DNA from: Cliona cf. orientalis
Lineage: Eukaryota > Porifera > Demospongiae > Clionaida > Clionaidae
Assembly: GCA_963930775.1 (NCBI GenBank)
Contig: OZ005690.1
Coordinates: forward strand, 3,642,225-3,706,224
DNA length: 64,000 bases
Direction of reading: 5' to 3'
In this document: in pieces, positions 57,735 to 64,000 of the stretch
Position numbering within the stretch: position 1 is the first letter of the stretch
Layout of the letters: the number at the start of each line of letters is the position of its first letter
Notes under the pieces: generated by a model
Seen by the model: the letters and a program-made list of their open reading frames with translations, nothing else
Told to the model about the DNA's origin: nothing
Database searches by the model: none
Translations under genes and position numbers: made by a program

Positions 57735-60700
57735 CTAGTGATGATAATCTAATAGTGGAGATGTGCTGTCCTCCGAAGCTAATGAGGCTCTATCATCTTC
57801 ATCATAATTCTTACTAATTTCCACTCTTGCCGAGTTTTGTCTGACAGAATCAGGTGGTCCTAAGTACAGCGCTGAAAATGTGGGTTTCCCAATGTCATTA
57901 GAAGTAGAGCCTCTAGCAGTGGAGTAATTAGCTGTTGCCGACTGATTTAGCTGCTGTTTATTAGTACGTCTCTTTGAATATTTTGTGTGAACTATAGCGT
58001 ACAAATGGTATATAGGAGATTATGACAGCTAGGAGAATCACTGTGAAAGCTCCTGATATGTGACTGGCGATACCGACAATCCTTGTATCTTCAAACTTTA
58101 ATTTTATTGTGCTGAGTACACCAAGATTTGCATAACAAGCCATTTCAATCACATCGACAAAAACTGATTGATACACTCGGCCAAATTGTCCCTTGATAAT
58201 AAAAAGGCCAACCACAGACGTGATTATTGCCAATAAATTGACTCTAGGATCTCCCGATACATTGAGTGCAAACACAAGATACAAAGCAAAACGTATGAAT
58301 AGCAGCAAGCCAGTCCAGTAGCGATGCTTAGGGACATAGAGAGCATGGTAAGGCTTTATGAAATGACATAGTTGCTGAGACATGACCCACTTGAAGATCA
58401 TCTTGTCCTGAAGATGAAGAAGCCACTGCCAAAAGAAAATGGTACACGTGTACACTGTACCGATTACTAGTACTAGGATGGCCACGATAAAAAGAGGGAT
58501 ATGTTTGCTACGTAAGTACTCAACTGTCGCATCAGGAAGCCACACCCTCTTAGGTGAGCCACCCCCAGGATTGTCAAGCTGAGTGAACGATAAGGATGTG
58601 ATTGTTGTTTGAAGGAATTTTGTGTATGAGAGCAAGATTAGGGTAGCTAGAGTAGCCACTGGGTTCACTTTACCAATCAAACGAGAGAATCTCATTGATT
58701 TTTCGCTGACAATGATCACAAGGACAACTAGAGCTCTCTCGAGCACAAAACCCTCGGCGCGCTGCATGGCATTAGCTACATGATTCAACAGTTGCATGCA
58801 GAAAAGGGGCTATAGCTAAAGGGCTGGGGCCAGGGTGAGACAGGGATGAGGCTAATGTTATACTTGCACAGCAGTGTTATCATCAAGACGGTTCAACAGC
58901 CCATAGCAGCAACAACCCTAGCGTGTTATATCGAACTCCACACTGTGGTGTCGACGTCAACTCAACCTCCCTCACTGTAGCCCAACCTCCAATTGTTGGG
59001 GACTTAGCTAGCTACATCTTAACTTGAAGGACTATGATGCAAAGCCTTGGCACAAGACTGAAGTACACTGAGCAATATATTGCATGTCCAATATTATCGC
59101 AACTCACTTGGTTTCAAGCACTGTAATTCTATGCATGCATATACAAACCAGAGAGTCAAAGGGTACCACAAGAATACAGGGAGCTAAGCCTTAGAATAGA
59201 ATAGAAGCCACAATCGTCAAAAGCTCGCTGGTGGACTGAGCGGCGGGATTGATGCAACCGCGCATGCGCTAAGGATAATAGACGTATATACCGTATATAG
59301 CGCGCAACCTATTTATACGTTAAGTCATGCTATTGCTGGCTCGGGCAAAGTCAAGAAGCTTAGAATCGTAAAATGACGCCAAACTGGCGAACAAAGCGCT
59401 TTCGGAGAAATCCACACAAATCATGAATTGGGAACGCCATAAGGAACCTTGCAACACTGCAAATTGGACTCGCAAGCGAGGTATGTAGCAGCTAGTGTGG
59501 TAACAGACAGACAGACAGACAAACCAACTACCGTAACCCTCGCGCATGCGCCGAGGGTTAACTAGAAACATGATATACATTGGGAAAGCCAACTGGAGCC
59601 ATGTTTTCCAATAGGTGTCCATTCCTTCAAAGAAGCAAATATCAAACCCAATTTCCAAGTTAAGCCATGATACAAGAATTGAGTAATATCTAAGTGATGG
59701 TGACAATCCAAAGAAAAACTGACTGCTGTTGGCACCTGTGATGTTCATATAAAATATCAGTCCGTTCAATGTTCCATTTGCAACAGTCAGATTGAGAAAC
59801 ATCAGGAATGATACGAGAAAAATTCCAGCTATCAGAGCAATCAAGATTACTGGAAGATATCCCTTATACTGCATCTTAGAGCAAGGGACACACCGAGAGC
59901 TTCCTAAGGATAAGCTAAGATCAGGTTGACAGAGCGAACACAAAAGTCCTGAACGATTGTTAGCGCACTGTGCATCAGATCCATTGGCAAGATTTAGGTT
60001 GATGTAAACTTTGGAAGTTGGTGGTAGGCAATAGTCTAGTGGACAGTAAGGGTGCTTTAAAAATCCACTCGAACCATTAGTACCGTTAATGTAATCTATC
60101 CAAAAGTTGCCTTTCCTAATTAATGATTCAGTTTTACGATTGCAATTATTTGCTGCTTCAGTGAAATAAGGACTAAGTCTCACATCACACACACAGATGC
60201 AATCATCACGACTTTTTTTATTCTGGAATCCTATTGGACACCGGCAATGTGTAAAGTGAACACAAATTCTGCTAAGTGATCCCTTGGCATTCCGACACGG
60301 ACCTTCCGGGTATAATATCAGTTCTTCATAGTGATTATGCGAACGGATACTGAATGTTAGGTTTGTGCAAGCATCTTGTGTGACTTGAAGTGACTGGCCT
60401 TCACCTAAACTGCTTCTTGTGTGCTTAAGATAACTGTGTATTGCGACTTGGGCTATTGTATGATTCATGTGATCAACTGCGACAAGTGATACATTAAACA
60501 TCTCTCCCTTCATTTTGTAAATGATTGGAGGCTCGTAGCTGCAGTTTGATTTGTCATCAAGTGTACAGAAACACACCCTAACTGGTGAAGAGGTCAACAT
60601 TTCACGATCTGGTATGTTACTAATGAGCTTAAGATAAGTGAACCCATCGATTTTCGTGTGTATGTATCCACTAGTTAAGATTTCAGCTCTACGTGGATCT

Positions 60701-62723
60701 GGTATGCATCGATCCAGTAGCCCTCCAAAGATCACGGGTGAAGCAGAATTATTTCCTCTATGTTTCGTAGTGAACTCTATGTTAGGCTGTTTGGACATTT
60801 TCCCTAGAGCAGATATTCTTGAAAAGACTTGAAAAAAGCACTGATTACTGCTATTGTCTCTATCTATCTTTAAATTGTAACTACCATCACAAGTATAAGG
60901 ATACATTTCATCGTCCACATAAATTGCTGTGCCATTCTGAGCAAAATTTGATATAAAGTAAATGCTGGTGTTTAAAGGATTGTTGTATGGACTTGTGTAT
61001 GCCTTTTGTATACGTAATTGTGCAGCTGATGTCAGATATACTCCACCGCCTAGCTGTGCACTATTATTCATAAAAATCAGTATGTTTTGATGGGGAGTGT
61101 TTTTTGCTGCACGATAAGGTTCTGTACATGTAATGAGTGAGTTGGTGACATACACTCCCCCACCTTTATATTTTGCTCTATTCGATGAGACATTGGCTAT
61201 ACTTCCAATGCTACGAGACACAAATGTGCTATGGTCAAGATAGATGCCACCTCCACTGCCATTAGCTTCATTATAGATTATTGTCAACTCATAGAATCCC
61301 TTGCTATGCAAAATATCACCACCATAAGGCAATAATATGCTTTCAATTGCATAGATTGCCCCTCCTGCTGTTCCAGCAGAGTTGTGTGTTAGGTTACATA
61401 CTCCACTGAAAGCAACCTCTGGTTGACTTTGCAGAATGTAAATGGCACCGCCACTTTCTCTGGCTTGGTTGTGTGACAAAACACTATCACTGAGATCCAC
61501 TTCAGTGATGCAATAGCATACAGTGCACCTCCAGTTGTTGCATTGTTGTGTACAAATAGACTATGATTGTCATACCTTTGAGTCCCCTGATCGAGAAACA
61601 TAGCACCACCCGATTGCTTGACCGAATTCTCCTTGTATATACTTCCTCTCATGATCAATATCACTGCTCTATGTGTTCCTTGTGATAAATACATAGCACC
61701 ACCTTGAGTAGCCTGATTTTGAAGAAATACACTACTGTTGATACATATATTGGATTCCCTTACGGAAACTGAACCACCATAAGTTTTTGCTTTGTTGCCA
61801 TAAAATATAGTGTGGTACACCGTCATATTTGAGGATTGTTGAATGGACAGTGCCCCTCCTTGTCCAGTATCACTTGTATTATTGGTGAATGTACTACTAT
61901 TAATACTCAGTAAAGTATTAAAAGTAGCAATGGCACCTCCTGCAGACAGCCTTACTTTTCCCACATTATATATCGACTGATTAGAGTCATAGAAGGGAAC
62001 TTGATTATAGATAAAAGTGCTGTTACTGATAGTAATGTTATTGAGTGCATAGACAGTATATTGCTCCACCAACGTCAGCGCTGTTGTTAAAAAATGTGCT
62101 TCTAGTAATAGTAACGTTGCTTTTGGCCACAAAAATTGCTCCACCTACATGAACAGTGATATGCGATGCGGTTTTTATATCCACAATATCCAGACAGGTA
62201 CCAACTCTGTTGGAAATAAAGGAAGAATTTGTAACTATAAGGTTACTTTCTGTGATTTTAAGTGCTGTCTGACTTCCGTTCTGGCCTTGAAAAGTAGAGT
62301 TGCTTATCATGAAATTCGATACTAATGTAAAACTATTATTGCCACATCCAATAAAATTTATCCCTTTTATCCATAGTTTAGTAATATTTTCAAAGTTGAA
62401 ACTTGTTTGATGTTCGCAACAAATAGTATAAGCTGGGCCCTCAGATTCTGGCGTAGAATTTGTAAGCATGGAAAAATTATAGATATTTGCAATGAAAAGA
62501 TCAAGGTCGAGTTTGTGATTTCCATTTAAGAATATCAAAGTTGTGTTTGAAGACAACCAGTTGCTTAAAGTTTGAGTGAAATGAGAGAGTGTGATGCAGG
62601 ACATGGGACACCTGATGATGGAGTAACATAAAGCAGAGCTTCCCTATCCAACAGATCTGTTGAGAAATTTACATGAAATAGGATTTTGACTATTGCTAGT
62701 CTAAAGAGTATCTGTTGCTTCAT
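57735..62723 (-). pseudogene. Copy E: broken duplicate of copy B
   Basis: It aligns with B from ATG (62723) to the SPLLDYHH stop (57735) with only scattered differences. Lesions relative to B: a 10-nt deletion near 62595 just after the cap (VPCP); a 5-nt deletion near 62053 at GGAIYSTSY; 2 extra bases near 61503; an 827-bp insertion (58733-59559) inside the fourth membrane segment; 4 extra bases near 58010. None is a multiple of three. A six-base in-frame gain lies near 61657. Long frames survive between the lesions (for example 59320-61500), which shows the breaks are recent. Confidence 0.9.
58733..59559. mobile_element. 827-bp insertion in copy E
   Basis: Flanked by AACTAGA at 58726-58732 and 59560-59566, with one copy of similar sequence at the empty site in B (about 11183). 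The right end is a palindrome (ACCCTCGCGC, ATGCGCCGAGGGT) preceded by a CAGA microsatellite (about 59503-59520); the left has AACCCTCGGCGC 16 bases in, matching the complement of the right end. It does not fit a standard family that I recognise. Confidence 0.7.
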
Positions 62724-64000
62724 CGCAATTATAGTAATTACAATAATTATTGCTACTGAAATTACACTATGCCTTGACTTGGACGATGCTCATCACTGAT
62801 CTAAGTGGCAGTGATCTTTACTTCAGCCCCTTTTTTTAATTGCACTATGCAGTTTGATTCTCCGGATATTGTACATGCAGCCTTTGTAAGCTTGTACCAT
62901 AGTACTACAATGTATGATATCAATAATCTAAAAGTGTAGCTAGCTACATACACAGTCTTTATTCAGGTTCAATAATTTAAAGGAATTATTTCTTGTTCAC
63001 AAAAGGTGTTGTTTTATGTAACCATTGTTTTAGATAATCAATGAAGGGCAGCTACCAGTATAATATTATTGACAACTAGCAACTAAACCTGATAGCAAGT
63101 ACAGTTACTCTATACAAAATTAAAGTAGTCCCAAAGAAATAATCTTGATAGTTCAAAATTATACACAGTTACTATGGAGAGCATTATTATCATCCAAGAG
63201 TATTGTTATGGGACCTTTAAGTGGAGTCGTACCCTAATTGCTTGCATGGCTCATATATAGGAATTCTTTACCACCACCAATCACATCTGTTAAAGATTTT
63301 GTCTATACCAAGGGGTGTGTCAGTAGCTGAAAAGGATCCAAGGACCGAAATGTTCTATAATATGAACTTGTTGGATGCTTACTACATCCATGCTCATGCA
63401 GTAACTAAGACCTTTCAAATTATGTATATCATGTCATTTCAGCCATGCTATGATATGAATTAATGTCAATATCAATGATCATCTATGATCCATTTACCAT
63501 ATCCAGATTAATTGACTTTCAAACTTTAAATGACGTACAGTGTAGAATTAATGCAAATGCAGACCTCGAGTATATGGAATTTTAGGACAGAAGAACAATG
63601 TCAGTAGCTATATAATAGCCTATAATTGTGGCTAGGGATATGGAGATAGTTAGCAATTATTTGATCGAGTTTTCACTAGCCAGTCATGATTATTAATAAT
63701 TATACATTTTGTCCCAATGTTTCGACACCTCACGAAGCCTATCTTTGCTAGGGGAGCAGTGGTGCATGATTATCAAAATACTGGGACAAGATTTTAAACT
63801 GACTGTGAAGGCTCGATCAATTGCAAACTAAGTGCTAATTATTATAAGTAGCTATTATAGCTAGGTATACAAAACATTAATATGAGTGACCTAGAAAGAT
63901 TTAATTAATAATACTTGCTGCATGAGTATCAGAGATGTTTTCAGCTCATAGAAGAAACAGTATAGAAGTATATTATATTAAATCTCTATGGACTAACAAA
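62724..64000. promoter_or_regulatory. Duplicated copy of the B-C divergent spacer
   Basis: Collinear with 14355-15665, with small indels. It includes a second hammerhead-like motif (core at 63327, with GGATCC in place of GGTCC). At the right edge it reaches the block just upstream of copy C (AAATCTCTATGGACTAACAAA), so a C-like gene probably begins within about 300 bases beyond the window. Confidence 0.75.

Noticed and set aside
58733-59559. Helitron in copy E
   Set aside because: There is a hairpin followed by CTAG near the right border, but the insertion is not between A and T, has no 5' TC start at the border and shows a 7-bp target duplication.

Overview
The window is animal genomic DNA, AT-rich and heavily loaded with transposons. 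Secretory and N-glycosylation features, spliceosome-type splice sites, a Ty3/Gypsy element, a tyrosine-recombinase (YR) retrotransposon and many MITEs rule out a bacterial source. A sponge (demosponge) is my best guess, because large intronless proteins with chlamydial-Pmp-like repeats and a polytopic C-terminus fit what I remember of sponge gene sets; that is inference, not proof.

The backbone of the window is one gene family, present in seven copies. Each full member has a signal peptide, an N-terminal cap with a PC..TL motif, 8 to 15 Pmp-type beta-helix repeats (GG[AVG][IVLM] with F..N), a conserved Cys-containing module, a Cys-rich juxtamembrane module, about 8 to 10 membrane segments and a short cytoplasmic tail with a PLL/PLI motif. 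I call the copies A (5544-9425, +, pseudogene), B (10197-14354, -, intact), C (15927-19799, +, intact), D (21610-26530, +, pseudogene with two MITEs), F (27646-28921, -, fragment), G (30122-50503, +, pseudogene split by about 16 kb), H (51292-56433, +, intact apart from two precise MITE insertions) and E (57735-62723, -, broken duplicate of B). F is the seventh-copy remnant, so there are eight loci if it is counted separately. A, C and F form a shorter subfamily (about 1290 residues); B, E, H, D and G form a longer one (about 1385-1400). B and C are divergently transcribed, and the B half plus the shared spacer is duplicated at 57655-64000, so another C-like gene is expected just beyond the right edge.

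Region by region: 1-4127 is the 5' part of a minus-strand Ty3/Gypsy element inserted into an older repeat (4128-4380). 4386-30121 carries A, B, C, D and F with AT-rich spacers and small mobile elements. 30122-50503 is copy G, split by a nested block: a YR retrotransposon (Gag, RT-RNase H, tyrosine recombinase at 41207-48386) whose left terminal repeat appears to have been opened by 8.7 kb of tandem MITE-like units, direct repeats, a minisatellite and other repeats (32490-41206). 51292-56433 is H. 56687-57538 is an unrelated basic ORF followed by a poly(A) run. 57735-62723 is E, and the rest is the duplicated spacer.

How it may work: the ectodomain looks like a repetitive adhesive or recognition surface and the conserved polytopic core like a transducer. 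Clustered paralogues, rapid decay of copies and variable ectodomains resemble recognition-type gene families (symbiont or microbe sensing, or self/non-self). That function is inference; the sequence shows only the architecture and the birth-and-death pattern.
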